DNA from: an uncultured Planctomycetaceae bacterium
GTDB lineage: Bacteria; Planctomycetota; Planctomycetia; Planctomycetales; Planctomycetaceae
Reading direction: 5' to 3'
Assembly: GCA_903823545.1 (NCBI GenBank)
Contig: CAIJTL010000420.1
Span: 1 to 6,405 of the forward strand
DNA length: 6,405 nucleotides
Shown here piece after piece: positions 1 through 6,038 of the stretch. Within the stretch, counting starts at the first letter, position 1; every line of letters begins with the position of its first letter. The notes under the pieces are model-generated. The model made no database searches. It was given only the letters and a program-made list of their open reading frames with translations, and was not told the origin of the DNA. The position numbers were made by a program, and so were the translations under genes.

Positions 1-827
1 GCTACGACGGCGTCGAGATTCGGCTGATCGAACGTGAGACCGACTTGCTCAAGCGGCCAGAGTTTCGGCCAACTGAGTTGCCACAACGAATCCGGCAATT
101 GAAGGACGCCGGATTTCTTGTCTGCGGCTTGTCTTCCTCCGTTCATTTTGAAGACCCAAATCCGGCAACACGATCAAAGCAATTGGCAAACGGTCAAGCG
201 TATTGCGATCTCGCTCGCGAATTGGGTGCGAAGTTCGTCCGAGTCTTCGGTGACTTGATTCGCCCGAACGAAGACGAAGCGCAGCAATTGGACTGGATCG
301 CCGCCGGACTGCAATCACTGGGCGAATACGCGAGCACTGTCAGCATTGAAGTCTTGATTGAGACTCATGGCGACTTCTGTCGCAGCGAAAAGATGGCCTC
401 TCTCATGAACCGAGTCAGTTGCCCATCGGTCGGCGTGTTGTGGGACACGCACCATCCGTGGCGGTTCCACGGTGAGCGGATCGCCGATACTTGGGCCGCG
501 TTGAAGAAATGGACTCGGCACACACATTGGAAAGACTCGGTCACTCGCCCAAAGGTTTCTGATCAACCCGTCTCTGATGATGTTGAGGAAGCCGCTCGCA
601 TGGCCAAGCAAATCAACACTGGGCATCAACACGCCGACTACGCCCTCTTCGGCGGCGGCGAATTCCCCGCTCGCGAATGTTTGCAAAGCCTACTCACTGA
701 CGGTTACTCCGGCTGGTTCAGCCTCGAATGGGAAAAAATGTGGCACCCCCAGATTGAAGTTCCCGAAGTTTCCGTGCGACTATTTCCGCAAAAGTTTCGC
801 GAACTGTGGGGAACGATGGCTCGCTAA
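1..827 (+). CDS. Sugar phosphate isomerase/epimerase-like TIM-barrel protein (5' truncated)
   Basis: The frame is open from base 3 to the TAA at 825-827, giving 274 visible residues. The true start lies upstream, because the visible protein begins YDGVEIR, the usual first-strand motif (GYDGVE) of the AP-endonuclease-2/xylose-isomerase-like TIM-barrel family. Family-like metal-binding candidates occur at the right spacing: Glu120 in LIETHGD, Asp148 in VLWDTHHP, His175 in HTHWKD and Glu242 in SLEWEKMW. VRVFGD (strand 3) and GGGEFP (before the last helices) also fit. Members are usually cytoplasmic, bind a divalent metal, and isomerise or epimerise sugars or inositols; the substrate cannot be read from this sequence. 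Visible length suggests that only a short N-terminal piece is missing. The next plus-strand gene starts 242 bp later, so they are probably not co-translated. The family call is firm; the reaction is unknown. Confidence 0.85.
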   Translation, partial: YDGVEIRLIERETDLLKRPEFRPTELPQRIRQLKDAGFLVCGLSSSVHFEDPNPATRSKQLANGQAYCDLARELGAKFVRVFGDLIRPNEDEAQQLDWIAAGLQSLGEYASTVSIEVLIETHGDFCRSEKMASLMNRVSCPSVGVLWDTHHPWRFHGERIADTWAALKKWTRHTHWKDSVTRPKVSDQPVSDDVEEAARMAKQINTGHQHADYALFGGGEFPARECLQSLLTDGYSGWFSLEWEKMWHPQIEVPEVSVRLFPQKFRELWGTMAR

Positions 828-890
828 ATAGGTATGGCGGATTTCTCGCTTGCCACCCAACGCTCATTCACGGCATTCATTGCCGGAGCG

Positions 891-919
891 ACGGGCAAGA
901 GTCCCGTTCTTCGATTTTT
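891..919 (+). terminator. Weak terminator-like hairpin after the isomerase gene
   Basis: ACGGG at 891-895 pairs with CCCGT at 903-907 around a 7-nt loop. A pyrimidine-rich stretch follows, ending in a run of five T at 915-919. The stem is only 5 bp (plus a G-T wobble), and the T-run is offset from it, so this is a weak candidate. It lies in the 242-bp spacer between the isomerase stop and the bamA start. I saw no convincing sigma-70 promoter for bamA in the rest of that spacer. Confidence 0.25.
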
Positions 920-1069
920 GCGACGTGGAACCCACAAACGCCTCTTGCTCTGGTTTCGCGTTTTGGGATACACACCCGCCCCCTTCCCAAGAAGTTATCT
1001 GCAAAGTCATCTGCCACTCGTCTGCATGCCCCTCCCAATTCCCTCGACTCTCAGCCGGAACCCAACGTG

Positions 1070-3829
1070 ATGAGCGGTGTCAAGGACGGCACCTGTCGCG
1101 ATCAAAGCGTGGTCTGCAAGACACGCGGGTTCGCGGTGTTGCTGTGCGGTTTACTGTGTGGCGTGACAATGGCTGTCAGCGGATGCCAAACGGCCCCAAC
1201 ATTTCGTGGGCAGTCGTTAGGGTTTGATGACCGACCTCCCGGCAAGCCGCCAACCTCAAACATCAAACGAGCTCGTCGAGTTGATGAAGAGCCTCTTCCC
1301 GAAGAGGAGATGGTTCCCGACGGCAGTGCCGAAGGTTTGCCGCTCAGTGATGATTCGCCCGAAGAACTCAACGATCCGATTACTGACATCGTGATCGAAG
1401 GGAACGAAACGATCGAAACGTCGGCGATTCGGAAGCTGATCCATTCGCCAATTGCTCGCCCACCTGCGGAGCAGCAAATCCGCGAGGATGTCCGCGCGCT
1501 TTACAGCACACGCTGGTTCTTCAGTGTTGAACCACGTTATCGCCGTAACGAAAAAGGACTTGTCCTCGTCTTTCGTGTCATCGAACGGCCGATGGTCCAA
1601 AAAGTCGAGTATCGCGGCAATGAACGGATCAAAACGAAACACCTCGAAAAGCTGACCGGCTTACGTGAAGGGAGCCCGTTCGATGTCAGCGTCAATCGCG
1701 AGGCGATTCGCCGTATTGAAGAACACTACAAAACCAAAGGCTTTCCTTACACGAAGGTGAATCTGCTCAAAGGGAATCAACGCGAAGATCGCCAAGTGAT
1801 TTTCGACATTCAAGAAGGCCCGAAGGTCATCGTCGGCGCGGTGAACTTTACTGGTAACGATTCGTTCTCGGCCGCGTTGTTGAAGACGAAGCTCTCGCAA
1901 AAGCCTGCGATCCTCGGTCTTGCGTTCCTCGGCAAGTACAAGCCGGAATTGCTGCCCGACGACGTCTCTTCGCTGAAGCAGTATTACCACAGCCTAGGAT
2001 ACTTCGACGCGGAGATCGAAAAGGAAGTTGACATCAACGAGCACCCGCTCAATCCGTTGAGCTACAAGTCCGCTCACGCGATCGTCACCTATCACATCAA
2101 AGAAGGGCCGCGATTCAAGATTCGCAACTTGATCATGGAGGGGAACCAAATCTTCTCCACCGACGAGCTTTCCTCTGACATGAAACTGCGGTCGGGCGAC
2201 CAATACAACGCGCGGTTCATGAACAAAGACGTGGAAGCGATCAAGGATCGTTACGGCAAACTCGGTCGCACGTTCGCGAACGTCGAACCGATCCCGCGCT
2301 TCCTCGAAGAACCAGGGACGATGGACCTCGTTTATCACGTCAATGAAGATCAGGTCTACACGATCCGTCACATCAACGTGCATATCAGCGGCGACAACCC
2401 ACACACACGAGAAGCGGCCGTCCGCCACCGAGTCCTGACGCATCCCGGCGACCTCGCCGACCCGAAGAAGATTGCTCAAAGCAAACGGCGTCTCGAAGGC
2501 CAACTCTTTGAACGAGCCGGGCCGAACGCTCCCAGCGTCAACATCTCGAAAGTCGAAGAGAAGCAACCGAAGAGCCGTTCGCAGTTGGCTCAAACCAGCC
2601 GAGCGATTCGCGGTCAAAGTCCGGACAGTCCGAACAGTGCGGACGACACAACCGCAGCATCAACGCTCGACACTACGCAGTTCATGTTGGCACAAGCTGA
2701 TCCCGCGACGCATCCGTTTGGCGGCGGCTCGACCGATCCGCTTCAGTTTGAACCGCCGCCAGCGCAATTGGACCTCGACTACACCGTCACCGAAACGCAG
2801 ACCGGCAGCTTGTCGTTCGGCGTCGGCGTGAACAGTAACTCGGGCTTAGTCGGCTCGATCGTGCTGCAAGAAAACAACTTCGACATCACGCGTTTCCCGA
2901 CCAGCTTCGATGACTTCCGCAACGGCACAGCGTTTCGTGGTGCCGGACAACAATTCCGAGCGGAAGCGGTCCCCGGCAACATCGTCAGCCGCTACCTCGT
3001 AAGCTGGACCGACCCGTACTTCCTCGACACGGACTACAGCGTCGGCGTCAACGGCTTCTATTGGAAACGCTTCTATCGCGATTGGACCGAAGAACGCGTA
3101 GGCGGCCGCGTCAACGGCGGACGACAACTGACCCAAGAGTTCTCGGTTCTCGGCTCAGTACGAATGGAATCAATCACACTGACGAATCCGACCACCCCGA
3201 CTCCCGACATTTTGCAGCGAGCAGTCGGTAACACCTTCTTGTCGTCAGCACGTATCGGCGTCGCACACGACACTCGCGATTCACAGTTCCTTCCTGGTGA
3301 AGGGCATTATCTCGTCGCCGGTTTTGAACAAGCCTTCGGCACGTTCACTTACCCGCGAGCGGATGGCGAGGCGCATCAATACTTCACCGTCTACAGTCGC
3401 CCTGACGGCGGCGGACGCCACATCGTTTCACTCGGCATGTCAGCCGCCTGGACAGGCAAAGACACGCCTATTTTTGAACGCTACTTCGCCGGTGGCTTCC
3501 AATCGTTCCGTGGCTTCCAGTTCCGCGGCGTCAGCCCCAAGGAAGGCAAGGTTTACACCGGTGGCCAGTGGATGTTCCTGGCCGGGGCCGAATACATGAT
3601 CCCATTGACCGCCGATGAAATGATCGCGGCAGTCGCCTTCACGGACATCGGAACGGTCGAAGACAAAATCGGATTCAATCGGATGCGAGCCACCGTCGGT
3701 GCTGGTCTCCGCATCACTGTCCCGATGATGGGCCCCGCTCCGATCGCTCTCGACTGGGGTATCCCCATCCTGAAAGAGAAGGACGACCTCGAAAAATTCT
3801 TCAGCTTCTCAGTCGGCTTCACGCGATAG
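1070..3829 (+). CDS. bamA: BamA/Omp85-type outer membrane protein assembly factor with lipobox-bearing leader
   Basis: This 919-residue protein would fold and insert beta-barrel proteins in the outer membrane. ATG 1070 is chosen because it places a signal sequence next: basic KTR at 17-19, a hydrophobic stretch to about 36, then lipobox VSGC with Cys39. The frame stays open upstream to about 806, but that part looks non-coding; GTG 1067 is an alternative start, and no clear Shine-Dalgarno site is visible. After an acidic, proline-rich linker (about 40-103) come five POTRA-like domains at about 104-174, 175-255, 256-349, 350-430 and 431-575. The last is split by a low-complexity insert (498-566). 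The barrel (about 576-919) has the typical entry TGSLSFGVG, the DTRD motif at 734-737, and ERYFAGGFQSFRGF with the Omp85 loop motif as FRGF (813-816). The C-terminus ends SFSVGFTR, not in Phe or Trp. The lipobox is unusual for BamA. TamA or another Omp85 paralogue is less likely because there are five POTRAs. Confidence 0.9.
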   Translation: MSGVKDGTCRDQSVVCKTRGFAVLLCGLLCGVTMAVSGCQTAPTFRGQSLGFDDRPPGKPPTSNIKRARRVDEEPLPEEEMVPDGSAEGLPLSDDSPEELNDPITDIVIEGNETIETSAIRKLIHSPIARPPAEQQIREDVRALYSTRWFFSVEPRYRRNEKGLVLVFRVIERPMVQKVEYRGNERIKTKHLEKLTGLREGSPFDVSVNREAIRRIEEHYKTKGFPYTKVNLLKGNQREDRQVIFDIQEGPKVIVGAVNFTGNDSFSAALLKTKLSQKPAILGLAFLGKYKPELLPDDVSSLKQYYHSLGYFDAEIEKEVDINEHPLNPLSYKSAHAIVTYHIKEGPRFKIRNLIMEGNQIFSTDELSSDMKLRSGDQYNARFMNKDVEAIKDRYGKLGRTFANVEPIPRFLEEPGTMDLVYHVNEDQVYTIRHINVHISGDNPHTREAAVRHRVLTHPGDLADPKKIAQSKRRLEGQLFERAGPNAPSVNISKVEEKQPKSRSQLAQTSRAIRGQSPDSPNSADDTTAASTLDTTQFMLAQADPATHPFGGGSTDPLQFEPPPAQLDLDYTVTETQTGSLSFGVGVNSNSGLVGSIVLQENNFDITRFPTSFDDFRNGTAFRGAGQQFRAEAVPGNIVSRYLVSWTDPYFLDTDYSVGVNGFYWKRFYRDWTEERVGGRVNGGRQLTQEFSVLGSVRMESITLTNPTTPTPDILQRAVGNTFLSSARIGVAHDTRDSQFLPGEGHYLVAGFEQAFGTFTYPRADGEAHQYFTVYSRPDGGGRHIVSLGMSAAWTGKDTPIFERYFAGGFQSFRGFQFRGVSPKEGKVYTGGQWMFLAGAEYMIPLTADEMIAAVAFTDIGTVEDKIGFNRMRATVGAGLRITVPMMGPAPIALDWGIPILKEKDDLEKFFSFSVGFTR

Positions 3830-3843
3830 TGGTCAATCCAGCG

Positions 3844-3960
3844 ACCCCACCGAGCTTGCCTCGGTGACTCGCGGGCTTTTGCTCTACGGCAATCGTGATT
3901 TCGAGTACTGCAGGGCGTAGTGCAAAAGCCCGCGAGTCACCGAGACAAGCTCGTTGGGGT
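3844..3960. repeat. 39-bp near-perfect inverted repeat in the convergent bamA/sixA spacer
   Basis: Arms 3844-3882 and 3922-3960 are reverse complements over 39 bp with two mismatches. After one T-T mismatch the stem continues with CTACG (3884-3888) against CGTAG (3916-3920), leaving a 27-nt loop. The left arm also folds on itself (ACCGAG/CTCGGT around CTTGC). It begins 15 bp after the bamA stop, so it could end transcription in both directions, although no T-run follows the stem. It encodes no protein and may equally be a small non-autonomous mobile palindrome. Confidence 0.8.
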
Positions 3961-3964
3961 TGGT

Positions 3965-3986
3965 AGTCCTCGCTTGCATGAGGGCT
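3965..3986. repeat. Small hairpin downstream of the large inverted repeat
   Basis: AGTCCTC (3965-3971) pairs with GAGGGCT (3980-3986) over 7 bp, including one G-T wobble, around an 8-nt loop. The loop contains CTTGC, also the loop of the small fold inside the left arm at 3844-3882. It begins in a GTAG (3963-3966), like the 26-nt repeats nearby, but its stem sequence differs. Confidence 0.35.
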
Positions 3987-4006
3987 AAGTTGAGCGGCAC
4001 AACAAC

Positions 4007-4061
4007 CAAGGCGAGTCACTCCGTGGCCGGAACACTTCGAGTCACGGAGCGACTCGTCTAC
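4007..4061. repeat. Inverted pair of 26-nt hairpin repeats
   Basis: One copy reads on the minus strand from 4061 to 4036, starts with GTAG, and forms an 8-bp stem around a 3-nt loop. A degenerate copy reads on the plus strand from 4007 to 4032 (19 of 26 positions identical to its partner). The two copies can also pair with each other: 4012-4025 with 4043-4056, 14 bp with one mismatch. The element sits between the convergent bamA and sixA genes and includes the sixA stop codon (4058-4060). A transcription-terminating or RNA-protecting role is plausible. See also 5945-5970 and 6006-6031. Confidence 0.7.
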
Positions 4062-4567
4062 CTTGACGATTCTTCATCCGCGACTTCTTTCGGAACCCAC
4101 AATCCGCGCAGCGTGCCGCGCGTTTCCTGTGTGACTTCGCCCCAACTCTCAACGGGCAACTCAATCTGAGCGACCGCCGCAGTTGGCATCTCATGCTGAC
4201 TTTCCACCAGTTGCCGCAGCCATTCTTCCATTCCGGGATTATGTCCCACGACGAGAATCACTTCTGGCTCCGTCGAGATTTGCGATACGACTTCGACAAA
4301 CGCGGCTGGATCGGCGTGATAGAGCTCGGCAATTGCAGAGATCGTTCCACGATAACCCGCCGTGTCAGCCATTAGGACCGCCGTGTCGCGTGCGCGAATG
4401 GCGGTCGATGTCAAAACCAAATCGGGAACAAGTTGCAGTGCGGCTAGCAGTCGTCCCATGTGCTGTGCCGCTCGACGACCACGCTTTTTGAGGGGTCGAT
4501 CGTGGTCCGCCAACGAATCATCGCTCCAACTCGACTTTCCATGCCGTAGCAACAACAACGATTTCAT
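4058..4567 (-). CDS. sixA: SixA-type phosphohistidine phosphatase (histidine phosphatase superfamily)
   Basis: The 169-residue protein has the branch-1 histidine phosphatase signature at its very N-terminus: LLLLRHGKSSW, with Arg8, the nucleophile His9 and Gly10. DRPLKKRG (23-30) is typical of SixA. TSTAIRARDTA supplies the second Arg (Arg58), ELYHA is at 81-85, and VVGHNPGMEEW carries the second catalytic His (His109). Family members are small, cytoplasmic, and remove phosphate from phosphohistidine, classically on HPt domains or PTS components; the target here is unknown. Length is close to that of E. coli SixA (161). ATG 4567 is supported by a GGAG site 8 nt upstream. The gene is convergent with bamA and lies 130 bp after the GyrI-like gene on the same strand, so it probably has its own promoter, although none is clear. 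The C-terminal tail is acidic (EVADEESSR), and its TAG stop lies in a repeat. Another phosphatase of this superfamily is possible. Confidence 0.88.
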   Translation of the reverse strand: MKSLLLLRHGKSSWSDDSLADHDRPLKKRGRRAAQHMGRLLAALQLVPDLVLTSTAIRARDTAVLMADTAGYRGTISAIAELYHADPAAFVEVVSQISTEPEVILVVGHNPGMEEWLRQLVESQHEMPTAAVAQIELPVESWGEVTQETRGTLRGLWVPKEVADEESSR

Positions 4568-4575
4568 CGGTGCAA

Positions 4576-4579
4576 CTCC
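4576..4579 (-). promoter_or_regulatory. Shine-Dalgarno site for sixA
   Basis: On the minus strand, GGAG stands 8 nt before ATG 4567. It is one of only two good ribosome-binding sites in the window and fixes the sixA start just before the catalytic RHG motif. Confidence 0.6.
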
Positions 4580-4638
4580 ATAGCCACAAGTTGACAGTTT
4601 CTGAGCCGTCCCTAAGGAACGCCTCCTGGTTTCTTGCT

Positions 4639-4686
4639 CTCCGCCACTCGTGTTGAAAACGGCGTTTTGTGAGCAGCAAGGCGGAG
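4639..4686. repeat. Inverted repeat between the GyrI-like gene and sixA
   Basis: CTCCGCC (4639-4645) pairs with GGCGGAG (4680-4686). Inside the 34-nt loop, the near-palindrome AAAACGGCGTTTT (4656-4668) forms a second small stem. Placed 11 bp after the GyrI-like stop on the minus strand, it could be a weak terminator for the three-gene cluster. No T-run follows on that strand, so this role is uncertain. Confidence 0.35.
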
Positions 4687-4697
4687 GGTTAATTCTC

Positions 4698-5171
4698 TCA
4701 GCTCTTCGTTCCCAACAACGGTCGATTCAATTCCGTCTCAAGCTTCTCAGGATCAGACGTTGATTCGGGACTCACCACGTAAAACTCCCACAGGTTCTCA
4801 GCCTTCGAATGCCCGTTGGCGGTGAGCCATTCACTGAACTCGCCCCAGGCGCCACCAAGTCCTTCGTAAGGACCACCATAAATCGTCCTCATCACATTCG
4901 CGGCTGGAAGCTCACTCGGCTGAACGCGACCGACCGGAGTAACGGGCTTTGTCACCGGCACACCCACTTCAAAATCGAAGATGTCCGGGCTCATCCGGAA
5001 GTGATGCGAAAAGACCGGACCAGCGGGACCGATCCCTTGGGCCACAACGGCAGCGATCACTTCTCCAATCGCTGGCCCCATCACTTTTTGAATCTCGTTG
5101 CGCGGAATTACGAAACGAATAGTTGCCGTCATCTGAGCAACCGACTGCGCGATCTGCGGTGTATCAATCAT
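4698..5171 (-). CDS. GyrI-like small-molecule-binding domain protein
   Basis: The 157-residue protein matches the stand-alone GyrI-like / AraC effector-binding fold (SHS2 duplication), which binds small molecules in a cleft. Visible family motifs in order: IPRNEIQKVMGPAIGEV (22-38, first half), FDFEVGVPV (65-73), GRVQPSELPA (81-90), GPYEGLGGAWGEFSEWL (100-116), WEFYVVSP (128-135) with Glu129 at the conserved acidic position of the pocket, and TELNRPL (146-152) near the end. There is no DNA-binding domain and no signal peptide, so it is probably a soluble cytoplasmic binder or hydrolase-like protein, not a regulator. It begins 2 bp after the stop of the DoxX-like gene, so the two are almost certainly translated from one mRNA. 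Only a weak GAGAG-like ribosome site is seen. Ligand unknown. A SAM- or drug-binding role is conceivable but not shown. Confidence 0.82.
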   Translation of the reverse strand: MIDTPQIAQSVAQMTATIRFVIPRNEIQKVMGPAIGEVIAAVVAQGIGPAGPVFSHHFRMSPDIFDFEVGVPVTKPVTPVGRVQPSELPAANVMRTIYGGPYEGLGGAWGEFSEWLTANGHSKAENLWEFYVVSPESTSDPEKLETELNRPLLGTKS

Positions 5172-5173
5172 GT

Positions 5174-5560
5174 CTAGCTCTCTGATTTCTGAGTACCAAA
5201 GGCGAGCGAGAAGATTTCAGGGCGACGCAAGGCACAGCCGATCCAGGCCACAACACCAATGATCACAGGCATGATGAAAGGCTCACCGACTCGCACGTGC
5301 GTCACGGTTGCGCCACCGAGATAGCCAGTGACCAAGATCGCCCCGATGAACGATGTCCGCGGAATGAAGTAGAGCAGCGCGATCGCAACTTCCAAAATGC
5401 CGATCTTGAACATCACGTCGGTCGTGAAGCCCATCTTGCTGAATGCCTCTTCTTTTCCCTGCCATTCCACAAACTTACCCGCAGCACTGGGACCAATCAG
5501 GAAAAGGGTGACAATGCCGCTAACAATCCAACCAGCGACGCGTTGTTTCTTCGATGCCAT
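5174..5560 (-). CDS. DoxX-like four-helix inner membrane protein
   Basis: The 128-residue protein has four hydrophobic segments, at about 10-30, 48-67, 70-87 and 95-112, the usual size and topology of the DoxX-like family. Family landmarks are AAGKF near the end of helix 1, FKIGILEVAIALLYFIPRT in helix 2, and GYLGGATVTHVRVGEP (79-94), a signature of this branch. The N-terminus is basic (KKQR), suggesting a cytoplasmic N-terminus. DoxX relatives are linked to redox and thiol stress in some bacteria, but the function of this branch is not established. ATG 5560 is supported by AAGGAA 8 nt upstream. It is the middle gene of a cluster: 21 bp after the MmcQ/YjbR-like gene and 2 bp before the GyrI-like gene. 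The cytoplasmic neighbours may work on the same compound; that is inference from spacing only. Confidence 0.83.
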   Translation of the reverse strand: MASKKQRVAGWIVSGIVTLFLIGPSAAGKFVEWQGKEEAFSKMGFTTDVMFKIGILEVAIALLYFIPRTSFIGAILVTGYLGGATVTHVRVGEPFIMPVIIGVVAWIGCALRRPEIFSLAFGTQKSES

Positions 5561-5568
5561 TTGAGTGA

Positions 5569-5574
5569 TTCCTT
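5569..5574 (-). promoter_or_regulatory. Shine-Dalgarno site for the DoxX-like gene
   Basis: On the minus strand, AAGGAA lies 8 nt before ATG 5560, within the 21-bp gap after the MmcQ/YjbR-like gene. It supports this start and independent ribosome loading inside the shared mRNA. Confidence 0.55.
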
Positions 5575-5581
5575 TTATGGT

Positions 5582-5896
5582 CTATTTGTTCGTTGCGTTT
5601 TCAAACGCCAATTCCAAGGCTGAACGGACAAGTGATTGAGTGGCCTCAGCCAAGCGGATGTTAGTGTAGCCACGCAGGCCCCAGATACCTCGACAAGGCT
5701 GGCATGCACCCCCATTGGTTTCGATCAATGCTGCCTGTTGGTCGGGAGTCAGTTTGACCATGCCCCAATCGGCATCGGGTGATCCCAGACTGGCGATGAT
5801 CTTGCCGCCGATGCGGAAGTCGGGATGCCCCATGTGTTCCGCTTCTACGACACCAGGAAACGACAATGCCAGCTTTGCAAATTGACGAGGCGTCAT
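5582..5896 (-). CDS. MmcQ/YjbR family protein
   Basis: The 104-residue protein covers the complete MmcQ/YjbR fold (CyaY-like), slightly shorter than the usual 110-120. Motifs: LSFPGVVEAEHMGHPDFRI (11-29), GGKIIASL (30-37), WGMVKLTPDQQ (44-54) and GIWGLRGYTNIRL (70-82). The family is often labelled DNA-binding from the double-wing fold, but no catalytic activity or ligand is established, and no classic DNA-binding motif can be seen here. ATG 5896 directly precedes the family's usual first helix; only a poor Shine-Dalgarno match lies upstream. It is the first gene of the tight cluster with the DoxX-like and GyrI-like genes, so a promoter should lie in 5897-6038, but I could not identify one. 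Cys65 and Cys68 (CQPC) form a CxxC pair that could be redox-active or bind metal; this is speculation from spacing. Confidence 0.85.
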   Translation of the reverse strand: MTPRQFAKLALSFPGVVEAEHMGHPDFRIGGKIIASLGSPDADWGMVKLTPDQQAALIETNGGACQPCRGIWGLRGYTNIRLAEATQSLVRSALELAFENATNK

Positions 5897-5944
5897 GGTC
5901 CAACTGCCGAAAAAGGTGGTTCGCTCCGAGGCGGTGATCTCTTT

Positions 5945-5970
5945 GTAGCCGAGTTGCTCTGCAACTCGGC
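5945..5970 (+). repeat. 26-nt hairpin repeat, perfect-stem copy
   Basis: This copy starts with GTAG and folds into a 10-bp perfect stem (5948-5957 with 5961-5970) with a TCT loop. It is 20 of 26 identical to the inverted copy at 6006-6031 and 19 of 26 to the copy at 4036-4061. It lies in the spacer upstream of the MmcQ/YjbR-like gene and downstream of the Cass2-like gene. Confidence 0.75.
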
Positions 5971-6005
5971 GTCTTCAGCGAAGTCGATGTTCGTGGCCTG
6001 CAGCA

Positions 6006-6031
6006 GTCGAGTCGCGGAGCGACGCGACTAC
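6006..6031 (-). repeat. 26-nt hairpin repeat, inverted partner of 5945-5970
   Basis: Read on the minus strand from 6031, it starts with GTAG and forms a 10-bp stem with one mismatch and a TCC loop. It is 22 of 26 identical to the copy ending sixA (4061-4036). It begins 7 bp after the stop codon of the Cass2-like gene, so it may act at the 3' end of that transcript. Confidence 0.75.
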
Positions 6032-6038
6032 AGAGGCA

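Noticed and set aside
806..1069. Extension of the bamA frame 88 codons upstream, from GTG 806
   Set aside because: It would overlap the isomerase stop, has no family similarity or signal features, and would bury the signal sequence; ATG 1070 puts the leader at the N-terminus.
1994..2617. 207-codon open frame on the minus strand inside bamA
   Set aside because: It is antisense to well-matched POTRA coding sequence and has no recognisable domain; a shadow of biased codon use.
4183..4491. 102-codon plus-strand frame opposite sixA
   Set aside because: It is antisense to a gene with clear catalytic motifs and resembles no family.
4591..4596. Plus-strand TTGACA, a perfect -35 hexamer
   Set aside because: There is no -10 box at 16-18 bp and no plus-strand gene downstream; probably chance.
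4007..6031. Hairpin repeats as a CRISPR array
   Set aside because: Only four copies, in both orientations, 2 kb apart in two groups, without regular spacers or cas genes.
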